Positions 20,622 through 29,519 of a stretch of DNA of 32,016 nt are shown piece by piece; position 1 is the first letter of the stretch; each line of letters opens with the position of its first letter. The stretch spans positions 1-32,016 of the forward strand of contig JACQGN010000237.1 of the NCBI GenBank assembly GCA_016199545.1, written 5' to 3'. The translations under genes were made by a program, and so were the position numbers. The notes below the pieces were generated by a model that worked only from the letters and a program-made list of their open reading frames with translations, ran no database searches and had not been told where the DNA came from. The stretch is from Betaproteobacteria bacterium. Its GTDB lineage: Bacteria; Pseudomonadota; Gammaproteobacteria; Burkholderiales; SG8-41.

Positions 20622-21863
20622 CTATACCCACAGACACGAAACCGGCGCTGCGAACATGCGCTCTCTGAATGGAACGACCTGCTCTCCGTCGTAGAGGACG
20701 ACCCCGAACTTGAAATCATCCCCGCAGGCATCTGCCAGTTTGCGCAATCCCCTGAAGTCGGCGGCGTGGACCGTCGCCGCGGACTTCACCTCGACCGCGA
20801 CCACCGCACCCTCGGGGTTTTCCACGACGACGTCGACTTCGTGCTGGTCCTTGTCCCGATAGTGATGAAGCACGCAGGCTTCGTCGAGCCATTCCGCCTG
20901 CTTCAGGATCTCGGAGAAGACGAATGCTTCGAGCAGGGGGCCAAGGAGCGCGCGGTCCTTCGCGATGCGCGGAGCGGTGGCGCCGAGCGTCGCCGCGAGC
21001 AGGCCGGAATCGAGGAAATGCAGTTTCGGAGTCTTCACCAGTCTCTTCAACCGGTTGCTCAGCCACGGCTCCACGCGGCGCACGATGAAGAGCTGCTCGA
21101 AGATGGCGACGTACTTGCTCACAGTCTTTTCGTCGAGGCCGATCCGGCCGCCGGCCTGGGCGAAATTGACGAGCCGGCCGGAATGATGCGCCAGTGTCCG
21201 GAACAGACGGGACATCCCGTCGAGTTTTTCCACTTCGGCGATGTCGCGCACGTCCCGCTGCAGAAGAGCCTTGAGGTATTCGCGTGCCCATGCCTGCCGC
21301 CGCGGCAGGGTCTTGCGCCGGAGCATTTCCGGATAGCCGCCGGTCAGGACCGTATTCACCAGGTCGTTACCGGAGAGCCTGTGCGACGGCCGCGCGATCC
21401 TGCCGGCAAATGCCGCGCTCAGGAACGAGGGCTTCCCACGCCGGATTTCGACTTGCGACAACGGCAGGAGGCTCACCACTTCCATCCGTCCCGCAAGGCT
21501 TTCGGAAACACGGGGCAGGGCCAGAACGTTCGCGGAGCCGGTGAGCAGGAACCGGCCCGGACGGCGATCGTCGTCGATCGCGCGCTTGATCGCGCGCAGC
21601 AGTTCCGGCGCGCGCTGTACCTCGTCAATAACAGCCCGATCGAGGCCCCGCAGAAAGCCCGCGGGGTCGCCGCGGATGCCCGCCAGCACCGTGTCGTCGT
21701 CGAGGGTGACATAGGCCCGGTTGCGGCCTGCGAAGGCCCGAACCAGGGTGGTTTTCCCGGATTGGCGCGGCCCCGTGACCATGACGGCCGGCGTGTCCTC
21801 GAGCGCACCTGCTACGCGACGGGCGGCAAGACGAGGGATCAGGGTGGAACCGGGAGCGGCCAT
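20622..21863 (-). CDS. Second AAA ATPase with DUF4143 domain
   Basis: A 413-residue protein when started at the ATG complementary to 21861-21863 (MAAPGSTLIPRLAARRVAGAL); the frame extends to 22034 but would then overlap the helicase gene. Walker A is GPRQSGKTT, Walker B AVIDEVQRAPEL and the sensor FLLTGSANVL. The C-terminal DUF4143 part has HHYRDKDQHEVDVVVENPEGAVVAVEVKSA, the D-x(n)-ExK nuclease-like pattern. It is a relative of the protein at 7457, but not a recent copy. Its gene is flanked by the two 48-bp repeats and is the only minus-strand gene in the middle of the CRISPR locus. Role unknown. Confidence 0.85.
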   Translation of the reverse strand: MAAPGSTLIPRLAARRVAGALEDTPAVMVTGPRQSGKTTLVRAFAGRNRAYVTLDDDTVLAGIRGDPAGFLRGLDRAVIDEVQRAPELLRAIKRAIDDDRRPGRFLLTGSANVLALPRVSESLAGRMEVVSLLPLSQVEIRRGKPSFLSAAFAGRIARPSHRLSGNDLVNTVLTGGYPEMLRRKTLPRRQAWAREYLKALLQRDVRDIAEVEKLDGMSRLFRTLAHHSGRLVNFAQAGGRIGLDEKTVSKYVAIFEQLFIVRRVEPWLSNRLKRLVKTPKLHFLDSGLLAATLGATAPRIAKDRALLGPLLEAFVFSEILKQAEWLDEACVLHHYRDKDQHEVDVVVENPEGAVVAVEVKSAATVHAADFRGLRKLADACGDDFKFGVVLYDGEQVVPFRERMFAAPVSCLWV

Positions 21864-21876
21864 GGCGGAGCGGGGC

Positions 21877-21913
21877 TTCGTCCAATCCGGAATATTGGTT
21901 CGTCCAATCCGGA
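21877..21913. promoter_or_regulatory. Tandem 15-bp repeats upstream of the second ATPase
   Basis: TTCGTCCAATCCGGA occurs at 21877-21891 and again at 21899-21913, a spacing of 22 bases, about two helical turns. The segment also holds CCAAT...ATTGG and AATCCGGATT dyads. On the minus strand a perfect TATAAT lies beside the distal copy. This looks like a promoter-operator for the ATPase gene, and it also lies upstream of the divergent helicase gene. Confidence 0.55.
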
Positions 21914-21990
21914 TTATATGGCCGTCCACTCCAGAAGGCGAGGACGGCCCATAAAGGAACTGAAGCAAAACAATACGGGAGGGGGGTCGT

Positions 21991-24900
21991 ATGAGCAATG
22001 AGACAGCCGACAGCGCCGAACCCATACAGACCACGGCCGGCGTTCAGGTCAAGATTCTCGCCGATCCAACGGTCAGCTATGCCTCGTACCAGAACAATGT
22101 CCCTCTCCTCCGCAGCCTGACGCTTACCAACGCGACCGACGAGCCGCTCCGAGAACTGGAAGTCGTGGTGCGCTGTGAGCCAGGCTTTGCGGAAGCGATG
22201 CGCCTGCAATTCGAGCGGTTGGACGCGAAGGAGACGCGGCGCATCGACGCGCTGGACCTCAAGTTCCAGCACCGCTATCTCGCTGAGCTGAACGAGGCGG
22301 AGCGCGGGCGTGTAATCGTTCAGGTCAATTCCGCCGGCGCCGATGTCGCCCGAACCGACCACGCGGTGGACGTGCTCGCCTACGACCAGTGGGCGGGCGC
22401 CCGCTCATTGCCCGAATTGCTGGCGGCATTCTCGCTGCCCAACAACCCTGCGATCGATCGCCTGATCTTCCAGGCAGGCGAACTCCTCGGGAGGGCCGGC
22501 GGCGGCCGGTCGATGAACGGCTACCAGTCGAAGAACCGCGAAGACGTGTGGGCGCAAGCCTCAGCCATCTACAGCGCGGTCGCGGCTGCCGGCCTGCGCT
22601 ACAGCGAACCGCCTGCCTCGTTCACCGACGACGGCCAGAAGATCCGCACGCCGGACCGCGTGTTCTCGGGCGGCGTGGCGACCTGCCTCGATCTCGTCAT
22701 GCTGCTGGCTTCCTGCGTCGAGCAGGCCGGGCTCAATCCGGTCCTTCTGCTGAAGAAGGGCCACGCCTGGGTCGGTTGCTGGCTGATCAATACGAGTTTT
22801 CCCACGCCGATATTCGACGACGGACAGGCGGTGCGCAAACGGGTTGCCGGCGGCGAGCTGCTGGTACTGGAAACGACCGTACTCACCCACCGGCCACCCC
22901 CTTCGCTGCGCGCGGCCTGCGAACTGGGACTGGAACATCTCCAGCATGAGGATGAATTTCTCTTTGCGGTGGACATCAAGCGTGCTCGGATCGAGCAGAT
23001 TCGACCCCTACCCACGCGCGGACACGGAACTCCGCAGCCGGACGAGCGGTTGTCGGAGCAAGCAACGGCGCCCGCAGTCGAGCCGCCGCCGGCATTGCCG
23101 CCCCTGGACGGCGAGGCGATCCTGCTCGACGAGGACGCCCGCCCGGAGACGCCGGATGGACGGCTGACGCGCTGGAAATCCAAGCTGCTCGATCTCACGT
23201 TGCGCAACCGCCTGATCAATTTCAAGCCGACCAGGGTGATGCTGCCGCTTCGAGTACCGGACCCTGCGCATCTGGAAGACGCTCTCTCCGACGGTCAGGA
23301 ATGGAAGTTCCGTCCCCTGCCGCAGATCATGCAGGGCGACGATCCCCGGGTCGCGGCGGTCGCGGCGCGGCGCACCGGCCAGGACCCGATCGAGGCGGCG
23401 GCCGTGCAGGCGATGCAGCAGAAAGAGCTTCTTGCCGCGGTCGAGAGCAAAACGCTCGACGCGCGCCTCTACGAAATCTATAGCGCGGCACGCCTGGGGC
23501 TCGAAGAAGGCGGCGCCAATACGCTCTACCTCGCGCTCGGGTTTCTGCGCTGGGCCGAGGACGAACGCGCGGAGAAGGTCCACCTTGCCCCGATTTTGCT
23601 GGTGCCGGTCACGCTGACGCGCCAGTCGGTGCGGACCGGCTACTCGATCAAGCGGCACGACGACGAAACCATCGTCAATCCGACCCTGGTTCAGTTGTTG
23701 CGCGAGAACTTCCAGCTCACGCTCCGGGGGCTCGATCCCCTGCCGACGGATGCGGGCGGCGTGGACGTGAAGCGAATCTGGCAGATTTTCCGCCTCGCAG
23801 TGAGAGACATCCCGCGCTGGGAAGTGACCGAGGATGTCTACCTGGGCATCTTCTCGTTCACCAAGTACCTGATGTGGAAAGACCTGCAGGATCGCACCGA
23901 GCAACTCAAGAAAAACCGCGTGGTCGATCACCTGATCGAGCGTCCGCGGGAACCGATGGGCTCGGGTGAAGACCTGGCCCCGCGCGACGATCTGGACGAC
24001 CGCCATCCGCCGGGGAGCCTGCTCGCTCCGCTGCTTGCCGACTCCTCGCAGATGAACGCGATCAGCCGCGCGGGCGCCGGGCATGATTTCGCGCTGGAAG
24101 GCCCTCCCGGCACCGGCAAGTCGCAAACCATCACCAACCTCATCGCGCACTTTCTCGGGCAGGGGAAGACCGTTCTGTTCGTCTCCGAAAAAATGGCGGC
24201 GCTCGATGTCGTGCAGCGGCGCCTCACCGCCATCGGGCTTGCTCCGTTCTGCCTGCAACTGCACTCGGCGAAGGCCCGCAAGACCGAGGTGCTGGAGCAG
24301 TTGCGGGCGGCGATGGAGGTATCACGGCGTCGGACGGAGGAAGAATGGAAGCGCGAAGCCGAGCGGCTGGGGGCATTGCGCGCGGAGCTGAATGATTTTG
24401 TGCGGACTCTGCACAAGCGGCACCGCAACGGATTGACGGTTCGTCAAGCCACCGATACCGCCATACGCTACCGCCGCTGGACCCCCGCACCATTGCGCTG
24501 GCCCGATCCGGACGTGCATGACGAAAAGGCGCTCGACCAACTGCGGGAACTGGCGCGGGCCATGCAGTCGGTGGGCGGAGAACTGGGTACGCTCGGAAGC
24601 CACCCGCTGTCGCTGGTGCATCACACTGAATGGACCAACGCCTGGGAGGAACGCCTCGTCACCGAGTCTATGGCACTGGACGCAGCGGCCGCACGATTGC
24701 CCGAAGCAGCGGCTGCAATTGCTCCGGCGTTGGGCATGAAGTTCGATGCTGCTTCCGCCGCACTGCTGGAAGCTATTGACGGACTAATTGACGTCCTGCT
24801 TGAGGCGCCACATGTTCCGGCAGGATTCGCAGCGCATGGCGCCGACGTGAAGATTCGCGCTCGCATGCAAATCCTGCGTGCGCACGGCGAGCGGCGACAG

Positions 24901-27267
24901 GCCATCTGGACGCAGCTTTCCGGGAAATTCAAACCGGACATCGCCGGGGTCAACGGCGAGCAGCTTGCGCAGGACTGGAGCCTCGCATCGACGGCCTGGT
25001 GGCCCAAGCGATGGTTTGCCCAGCGCGGCGTGACGGGCCGCCTTGCCCTCTATGCGGTCGATCAGAAACGGCCCGCAGCCACGGAAATGGAACCTTTGCT
25101 CAATGCCCTGCGCGGCCTGAACGGGGAGGATCAGGCGCTGAAAGCATCGGAGGTTCAAGGGGTCGAGTTGCTCGAAGCCGAATACCGAGGGGCAGAAACC
25201 GACTGGGCAGCGGTTCAACGCTATGAGCAATGGGGCAAGCGTTTCGAAGAGGCCATCGGACGATTTGCAACGGATGAGAACCCAGACGCCGGTGCTCCCC
25301 TGAGGGAACGGCTGTCCCTGTTGGTGGGCAAGCACCGCGCGGTACTTCTTTCAGGCGGTGCACTCAGTGCGCGCCTGGTGGCGTTCCGCGATGCGTGGCG
25401 CGAGTTTCGCAGCCGCCTGGACGCGGCCGCACAGCTTTCGGGAGCAGGACAGGCTCTGGCGGGAGACGCCCAGACGGCGGGGTTATCGAGCCGGATGCGC
25501 TCGATCATCAGCGGGTGGACCGCGTCGCGGCGATGGCTGCGGGTGTGGTGCCGCTGGCGCCAATTGCGCGAGCAGGCGCTGAAAGCGGGCCTGGAACCGA
25601 TCGTGCGCCCGCTGGAAGCCGGACAGGTTTCCATCAATGATCTCGACACCTACGTCGAATATTCCTATCAGACCTGGTGGCTGAAGGCGGTGACTGACCG
25701 CGAACCAGCGCTGCGCAACTTCTCGAGCGCCGACCACGAGCGAAAAATCCGGGAATTCCGCCAGACCGACGAGCGCTTCCAGAAACTCACCGAGCAATAT
25801 GTCACCGCGGTACTGGCAGGGAAGGTGCCTCGGCCGCAGGCCGGTCAGAGGCCCGACCCGGAGATGGCGCTGGTGCTGCGCGAACTCGCCAAGCAGCGAG
25901 CGCATCTTCCGGTGCGCAGGCTCGTGCACGGCATTCCGACTCTGTTGCCCAAGCTCAAGCCGTGCCTGCTGATGTCGCCGCTGTCTGTCGCGCAATATCT
26001 GGATGCTGCGCACACGAGCTTCGACGTCGTGGTATTCGATGAGGCCTCCCAGATTCCGGTGTGGGATGCGGTGGGGGCCATTGCCCGCGGCAAACAGTTG
26101 ATCGTGGTGGGCGACCCCAAGCAGCTCCCGCCCACCAACTTCTTTAACCGCGCCGACGATGCGGAGGAACCGACCGCTGAGAACGCCGAGGACGCTCCGG
26201 TGCAAGACCTTGAAAGCATCCTCGACGAATGCCTCGGCGCGGGGCTGCCGACACTTCGGTTGGAGTGGCACTACCGCAGCCGCCACGAAAGCCTGATTAC
26301 GTTTTCCAACCACCGCTATTACGAATCCCGTCTGGTCACCTTCCCGTCATCGGTGACGCACGACATGGCGGTGAAGCTCAACATCGTGCCGGGCATCTAC
26401 GACCGCGGTTCCACCCGTACCAACCGCGTTGAAGCCGACGCCATCGTCAAGGAAATCGTGGCGCACTTCTCAGACGAGGCAAGACGCAAACTAACGATGG
26501 GGGTGGTGACTTTCAACCAGACCCAGCAAAGGCTCATCGAGACACTGCTCGACGAGGAATTGCGCAAGTCCCCGGAGCTGGAACAGAACATCGCCGAGCA
26601 CGGCCCGGAACGGCTGTTCATCAAAAACCTCGAAAATGTCCAGGGTGACGAGCGCGACCTCATTCTATTCTCGATCACTTACGGCAAGGACGCTGCCGGC
26701 CGTATGGCGATGAACTTCGGCCCGCTCAATCAGGACGGTGGGCAGCGCCGGCTGAACGTCGCCATCACGCGGGCGCGGGTCGGCGTCACGATTTTCAGCT
26801 CCATCCGTCCGGAGGAAATCGACCTGTCGAGAACACGCTCGACAGGCGTAACGGATTTGAAGAACTACCTGGAATTCGCGGCCAAGGGGCCGCGTGCGCT
26901 CGTCGAGCAGGCGTTGCCCACTGGCGTGGAGCCCGAAAGCCCACTCGAAATCGAGATCATTCGTGCTCTGCGCGACAAAGGCTGGACTGTGCATCCGCAG
27001 GTTGGATGCTCCGGGTATCGCATCGATATGGCTGTCGTCCATCCCCAGGAACCCGGAAAGTATCTCCTCGGTATCGAATGCGACGGCGCAACCTACCACT
27101 CACTGCCTACAGCCAGGGATCGTGACCGGCTCCGGCAGATCGTGCTGGAGGGCTTGGGGTGGACGCTGCATCGGGTGTGGTCGACCGATTGGTGGACAGA
27201 CCCGGAGCGGGAGATCCAGAAACTGGAGACCTCGTTAAATGGCAGATCGGGGGCAAGCCTGTCTTGA
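21991..27267 (+). CDS. DUF4011 / SF1 helicase / C-terminal nuclease giant protein
   Basis: A 1758-residue multidomain protein, GGGAGGGGGG 5 bases before its ATG. In order: an N-terminal beta domain (about 10-120); a transglutaminase-like segment with Cys232 and His258 (VATCLDLVML, KGHAWVGCWL); a DUF4011 region from about 391 (RLTRWKSKLLDLTLRNRLINF); an SF1 helicase with Walker A GPPGTGKS (Lys710), Walker B FDEASQIP (Asp1350-Glu1351) and motif VI RLNVAITRAR; and a C-terminal Vsr/MTES-type nuclease domain (about 1650-1740; Asp1679 in GYRIDMAV, Glu1696 in GIECDGATYH). DUF4011-helicase-Vsr proteins have been reported as single-gene antiphage systems, and this build fits. The 48-bp repeat at 22102-22149 is native to it. 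No inactivating change is visible. Confidence 0.85.
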   Translation: MSNETADSAEPIQTTAGVQVKILADPTVSYASYQNNVPLLRSLTLTNATDEPLRELEVVVRCEPGFAEAMRLQFERLDAKETRRIDALDLKFQHRYLAELNEAERGRVIVQVNSAGADVARTDHAVDVLAYDQWAGARSLPELLAAFSLPNNPAIDRLIFQAGELLGRAGGGRSMNGYQSKNREDVWAQASAIYSAVAAAGLRYSEPPASFTDDGQKIRTPDRVFSGGVATCLDLVMLLASCVEQAGLNPVLLLKKGHAWVGCWLINTSFPTPIFDDGQAVRKRVAGGELLVLETTVLTHRPPPSLRAACELGLEHLQHEDEFLFAVDIKRARIEQIRPLPTRGHGTPQPDERLSEQATAPAVEPPPALPPLDGEAILLDEDARPETPDGRLTRWKSKLLDLTLRNRLINFKPTRVMLPLRVPDPAHLEDALSDGQEWKFRPLPQIMQGDDPRVAAVAARRTGQDPIEAAAVQAMQQKELLAAVESKTLDARLYEIYSAARLGLEEGGANTLYLALGFLRWAEDERAEKVHLAPILLVPVTLTRQSVRTGYSIKRHDDETIVNPTLVQLLRENFQLTLRGLDPLPTDAGGVDVKRIWQIFRLAVRDIPRWEVTEDVYLGIFSFTKYLMWKDLQDRTEQLKKNRVVDHLIERPREPMGSGEDLAPRDDLDDRHPPGSLLAPLLADSSQMNAISRAGAGHDFALEGPPGTGKSQTITNLIAHFLGQGKTVLFVSEKMAALDVVQRRLTAIGLAPFCLQLHSAKARKTEVLEQLRAAMEVSRRRTEEEWKREAERLGALRAELNDFVRTLHKRHRNGLTVRQATDTAIRYRRWTPAPLRWPDPDVHDEKALDQLRELARAMQSVGGELGTLGSHPLSLVHHTEWTNAWEERLVTESMALDAAAARLPEAAAAIAPALGMKFDAASAALLEAIDGLIDVLLEAPHVPAGFAAHGADVKIRARMQILRAHGERRQAIWTQLSGKFKPDIAGVNGEQLAQDWSLASTAWWPKRWFAQRGVTGRLALYAVDQKRPAATEMEPLLNALRGLNGEDQALKASEVQGVELLEAEYRGAETDWAAVQRYEQWGKRFEEAIGRFATDENPDAGAPLRERLSLLVGKHRAVLLSGGALSARLVAFRDAWREFRSRLDAAAQLSGAGQALAGDAQTAGLSSRMRSIISGWTASRRWLRVWCRWRQLREQALKAGLEPIVRPLEAGQVSINDLDTYVEYSYQTWWLKAVTDREPALRNFSSADHERKIREFRQTDERFQKLTEQYVTAVLAGKVPRPQAGQRPDPEMALVLRELAKQRAHLPVRRLVHGIPTLLPKLKPCLLMSPLSVAQYLDAAHTSFDVVVFDEASQIPVWDAVGAIARGKQLIVVGDPKQLPPTNFFNRADDAEEPTAENAEDAPVQDLESILDECLGAGLPTLRLEWHYRSRHESLITFSNHRYYESRLVTFPSSVTHDMAVKLNIVPGIYDRGSTRTNRVEADAIVKEIVAHFSDEARRKLTMGVVTFNQTQQRLIETLLDEELRKSPELEQNIAEHGPERLFIKNLENVQGDERDLILFSITYGKDAAGRMAMNFGPLNQDGGQRRLNVAITRARVGVTIFSSIRPEEIDLSRTRSTGVTDLKNYLEFAAKGPRALVEQALPTGVEPESPLEIEIIRALRDKGWTVHPQVGCSGYRIDMAVVHPQEPGKYLLGIECDGATYHSLPTARDRDRLRQIVLEGLGWTLHRVWSTDWWTDPEREIQKLETSLNGRSGASLS
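22102..22149 (+). repeat. 48-bp direct repeat, right copy
   Basis: This is identical to 20544-20591 and lies inside the coding sequence of the DUF4011 protein, codons 38-53. Because the surrounding protein sequence reads as a continuous conserved domain, this is the original copy. Confidence 0.95.
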
Positions 27268-27344
27268 GTTCCGCCTGGCACTGCGGCCTCGGGCTATTGT
27301 CCCCGCCCCCCGAGTCACCAATCAGTACGCCCCGAGCACGCAGA

Positions 27345-27373
27345 TTGACTCAACCGGGCCGGTAGCGTAAGTT
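27345..27373 (+). promoter_or_regulatory. Possible sigma-70 promoter of the AbrB-VapC operon
   Basis: TTGACT (27345-27350), a 17-base spacer and TAAGTT (27368-27373) lie 31 bases upstream of the antitoxin start in the 136-base gap after the helicase gene. The -35 box and spacing are good; the -10 box is weak. Confidence 0.4.
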
Positions 27374-27403
27374 TGACGGACTGTTGATCGATAAGGAGAT
27401 CGT

Positions 27404-27610
27404 ATGACGACCGTTACCGTTTCGCCGAAATACCAGGTTGTCATCCCGCAGGCGGCGCGCGAGGCGCTCGGCATCCGTCCCGGACAGAAGATCGAGGTCA
27501 TCGCGTACGAAGGGCGCCTTGAGTTCGTCCCGGTCGCCAAGGCGAGGAAGTTGCGCGGGTTGCTGCGCGGGATCGACACGTCGGTGCCGCGCGACAGGGA
27601 CCGCGCGTGA
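27404..27610 (+). CDS. vapB: AbrB-type (VapB) antitoxin
   Basis: A 68-residue protein with a SpoVT/AbrB domain (MTTVTVSPKYQVVIPQAAREALGIRPGQKIEVIAYEGRL in two halves) and a short basic tail (ARKLRGLLRGIDTSVPRDRDRA) that likely neutralises the toxin. AAGGAG lies 5 bases upstream of the ATG. It overlaps the PIN toxin gene by four bases (GTGA), a standard coupled toxin-antitoxin arrangement. Confidence 0.88.
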   Translation: MTTVTVSPKYQVVIPQAAREALGIRPGQKIEVIAYEGRLEFVPVAKARKLRGLLRGIDTSVPRDRDRA

Positions 27611-27981
27611 ACCTCGTGGACTCCTCGGGCTGGCTGGAGTATCTCGCCGACGGTCCCAACGCGGAGTTCTTTGCGCCGCCGATCGAGGATACCCGCAGCC
27701 TGATCGTGCCGACCATCAGCGTGCTGGAAGTGTTCAAGAGAGTGCTCCAGCAACGAACCGAGAATGAAGCGCTGCGCGCGGTTGCCCTGATGCGGCAAGG
27801 CAGGGTTGTGGATTTGGACGCGGACCTGGCGCTGAGCGCGGCGAAGCTGGGCCGCGAGCACGGCTTGCCGCTCGCCGACAGCGTGATCCTTGCCACAGCG
27901 CGCAAGTTCGACGCGACGATATGGACACAGGACAGCGACTTCGAGAGCCTGAAAGGCGTGCGCTATATCGCGAAGACCTGA
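27607..27981 (+). CDS. vapC: VapC-type PIN-domain toxin
   Basis: A 124-residue PIN-domain ribonuclease starting at GTG 27607, overlapping the antitoxin stop. Active-site acids are Asp5 (NLVDSSGWLEYL), Glu41 (SVLEVFKRV), Asp91 (LPLADSVILATAR) and Asp109/Asp111 (TQDSDFESL). All are intact, so it is likely active against RNA when free. It is one of three VapBC pairs between the CRISPR effector and adaptation genes. This pair and the next are in tandem but have different sequences, so they were not produced by a recent duplication. Confidence 0.9.
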   Translation: MNLVDSSGWLEYLADGPNAEFFAPPIEDTRSLIVPTISVLEVFKRVLQQRTENEALRAVALMRQGRVVDLDADLALSAAKLGREHGLPLADSVILATARKFDATIWTQDSDFESLKGVRYIAKT

Positions 27982-28062
27982 GCGGGATGCTGGCGCAATG
28001 ATGCGGGGCGACATCTGCGAAAGGGGTAAAATCCTTACCAGGTATTACTTTGGAGTGTATCG

Positions 28063-28323
28063 ATGGCAACGGTATCAGTCACCAGCAAAGGCCAGGTCAC
28101 CATCCCGAAGCGGGTCAGGCAGGCGCTCGGCATTACGCCGGGAAGCAAGGTCGAGTTCGATCTCGACAAGGGGGGCGCGCGTCTCCGCCTGGTCAAGCGC
28201 CAGGCGCCCTCGCGCATTGAGGATGGTGCCGGGATTCTGAATTACAGGGGTCCGCGGATTCCCATTGCGGACATGCATGGCGGTGTTGCGATGAGGAAGG
28301 CGGCGAGACGTGCGCGCCGTTGA
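28063..28323 (+). CDS. vapB: AbrB-type (VapB) antitoxin, second tandem pair
   Basis: An 86-residue protein with a SpoVT/AbrB domain (MATVSVTSKGQVTIPKRVRQ, then LGITPGSKVEFDL) and a longer toxin-binding tail (SRIEDGAGILNYRGPRIPIADMHGG region). TGGAG lies 7 bases before the ATG. In the 81-base gap upstream, GGTAA-AATCC-TTACC (28025-28039) is a small perfect dyad that may be its operator. It overlaps the toxin start at 28310 by 14 bases. Confidence 0.87.
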   Translation: MATVSVTSKGQVTIPKRVRQALGITPGSKVEFDLDKGGARLRLVKRQAPSRIEDGAGILNYRGPRIPIADMHGGVAMRKAARRARR

Positions 28324-28711
28324 CACGAACGTGCTCGTTCGTTATTACCTGCGGGACGACGCTGCGCAGGCGCGGCTCGCCGAGCGCGTCCTTTCCGCAG
28401 GAGACGCGTTCGTGTCGAAAACCGTCGTGCTGGAGCTCGAATGGGTGCTGCGCTCGGTGGCTGAACAGCCGCCGGGGAAAGTTATCGACTGCCTTGCGCA
28501 TTTGATCGCGCTGCCGGGAATCACGGTCGAAGACCACGATCAGGTGGAAGCGGCGCTGCGGCGCTGCCGCGACGGGATGGATTTCGCCGATGCCCTGCAC
28601 CATGCGGCGAGCCATGCGTGCACTGAAATGCTGACGTTCGACGACCGGCGATACGTCCGCCGGGCGGCAAGGCTCGCGCTCAAGCCGCCGGTCAGGTTGC
28701 TGGCGAATTGA
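28310..28711 (+). CDS. vapC: VapC-type PIN-domain toxin, second tandem pair
   Basis: A 133-residue PIN-domain protein beginning at GTG 28310. Active-site acids: Asp5 (AVDTNVLVRYY), Glu42/Glu44 (VLELEWVLRS), Asp94 (MDFADALHHAAS) and Asp111/Asp112 (LTFDDRRYVRRA). These are complete. The AVDTNVLVRYYLRDD start is typical of the VapC subgroup paired with AbrB-type antitoxins. The 101 bases after its stop, before the convergent toxin gene at 28813, hold no further gene that I can support. Confidence 0.9.
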   Translation: MRAVDTNVLVRYYLRDDAAQARLAERVLSAGDAFVSKTVVLELEWVLRSVAEQPPGKVIDCLAHLIALPGITVEDHDQVEAALRRCRDGMDFADALHHAASHACTEMLTFDDRRYVRRAARLALKPPVRLLAN

Positions 28712-28812
28712 CCTGAGGCCTGCCCCGCGCCGGCGCGCTCACGATGCGTAAGCCAAGTCTGAATCGCGCCCAAGAGCAGCGCTACCAGGTTGCAATGGGC
28801 TGCCGGGTCTGA

Positions 28813-29220
28813 TCACCTCAACGCGCTCTCGACCTTGAGACCCGGTACACGCGAAAATTCCGCGACGTTGTCCGTGATCACTGCGGCGCCGAGGCTGCGG
28901 GCGTGCGCGGCGATCAGTGTATCGAGCGGGCCGATCGCGAGTCCTCGCGGCTCCAGGTGAGCGCGAATCTGTCCCGCATGCAGCGCCGCTGCTTCGCCAA
29001 AATCCACGATGTTAAAGTGTGCCAGCACCAGCCGCACCGCGGCGGATTTGCTACCCGGGTCCCGCGCCTTCGCGATCATGGTTTCCAGTTCCGACATGGT
29101 CACCGCCGAGATAAACCGCCGGCCGATTGCCATGCCGTCGATGCGCGCCGCGAGGCGTTCGAATCCGCGCCGATGGTGCACCAGCGCGGAAATCGCGTTG
29201 GTGTCGAAGAGCCAGCTCAC
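28813..29220 (-). CDS. vapC: VapC/FitB-type PIN-domain toxin
   Basis: A 135-residue PIN-domain protein on the minus strand. Active-site acids are Asp6 (WLFDTNAISALV), Glu44 (TMSELETMIAKA), Asp100 (IGPLDTLIAAHARSLG) and Asp117 (VITDNVAEFSRVPGL). The DTNAIS start and DTLIAAHA segment are characteristic of the VapC/FitB subgroup. The start codon overlaps the antitoxin stop by four bases. It is oriented against the other genes of the locus, so it must be transcribed separately from the cas genes. Confidence 0.9.
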   Translation of the reverse strand: MSWLFDTNAISALVHHRRGFERLAARIDGMAIGRRFISAVTMSELETMIAKARDPGSKSAAVRLVLAHFNIVDFGEAAALHAGQIRAHLEPRGLAIGPLDTLIAAHARSLGAAVITDNVAEFSRVPGLKVESALR

Positions 29221-29519
29221 CGCCGTGGTGCCCGCCGTCGTCGCGGCTTCGACGCTGCGCGCAGCGCGGGATCCGCCCGCCGGTCGCTCCAGCCGGGCTG
29301 CTCGCGCGGAGCGAGCTCGATGGGCCCGATTGCCTTGAGCAGCGCCAGGAGCGAGCCCTTGCGCGGCCGCCTCGGAAGGATCGTAATCATGCCGAAATCC
29401 TGCTTGAGCAGGACCTCATTGCCGCCCGGATCGAAATCCCGGGGGAGCCGGATCGCCCTGCTGCCGCCGTTACGGAAGATTTTCGCCGTGCGGATCGTCG
29501 ATGCCAATGTCGCCTCCAT
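29217..29519 (-). CDS. vapB: VapB-type antitoxin with a long basic tail
   Basis: A 100-residue antitoxin. The N-terminal AbrB/MazE-type fold carries the VapB motif FRNGGSRAIRLPRDFD. The C-terminus (about 75-100, WSDRRADPALRAASKPRRRRAPRR in outline) is unusually Arg-rich. GGAGG lies near the start on the minus strand. Only 30 bases separate its start from that of the divergent cas4-cas1 gene, so the two promoters must overlap. Antitoxin binding here could therefore also affect cas4-cas1 expression. Confidence 0.85.
   Translation of the reverse strand: MEATLASTIRTAKIFRNGGSRAIRLPRDFDPGGNEVLLKQDFGMITILPRRPRKGSLLALLKAIGPIELAPREQPGWSDRRADPALRAASKPRRRRAPRR

Noticed and set aside
19869-22001. A single 710-residue plus-strand frame
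   Set aside because: Only its first 225 codons resemble a protein (Csb2). The rest is the antisense of the DUF4143 ATPase gene, kept open by high GC.
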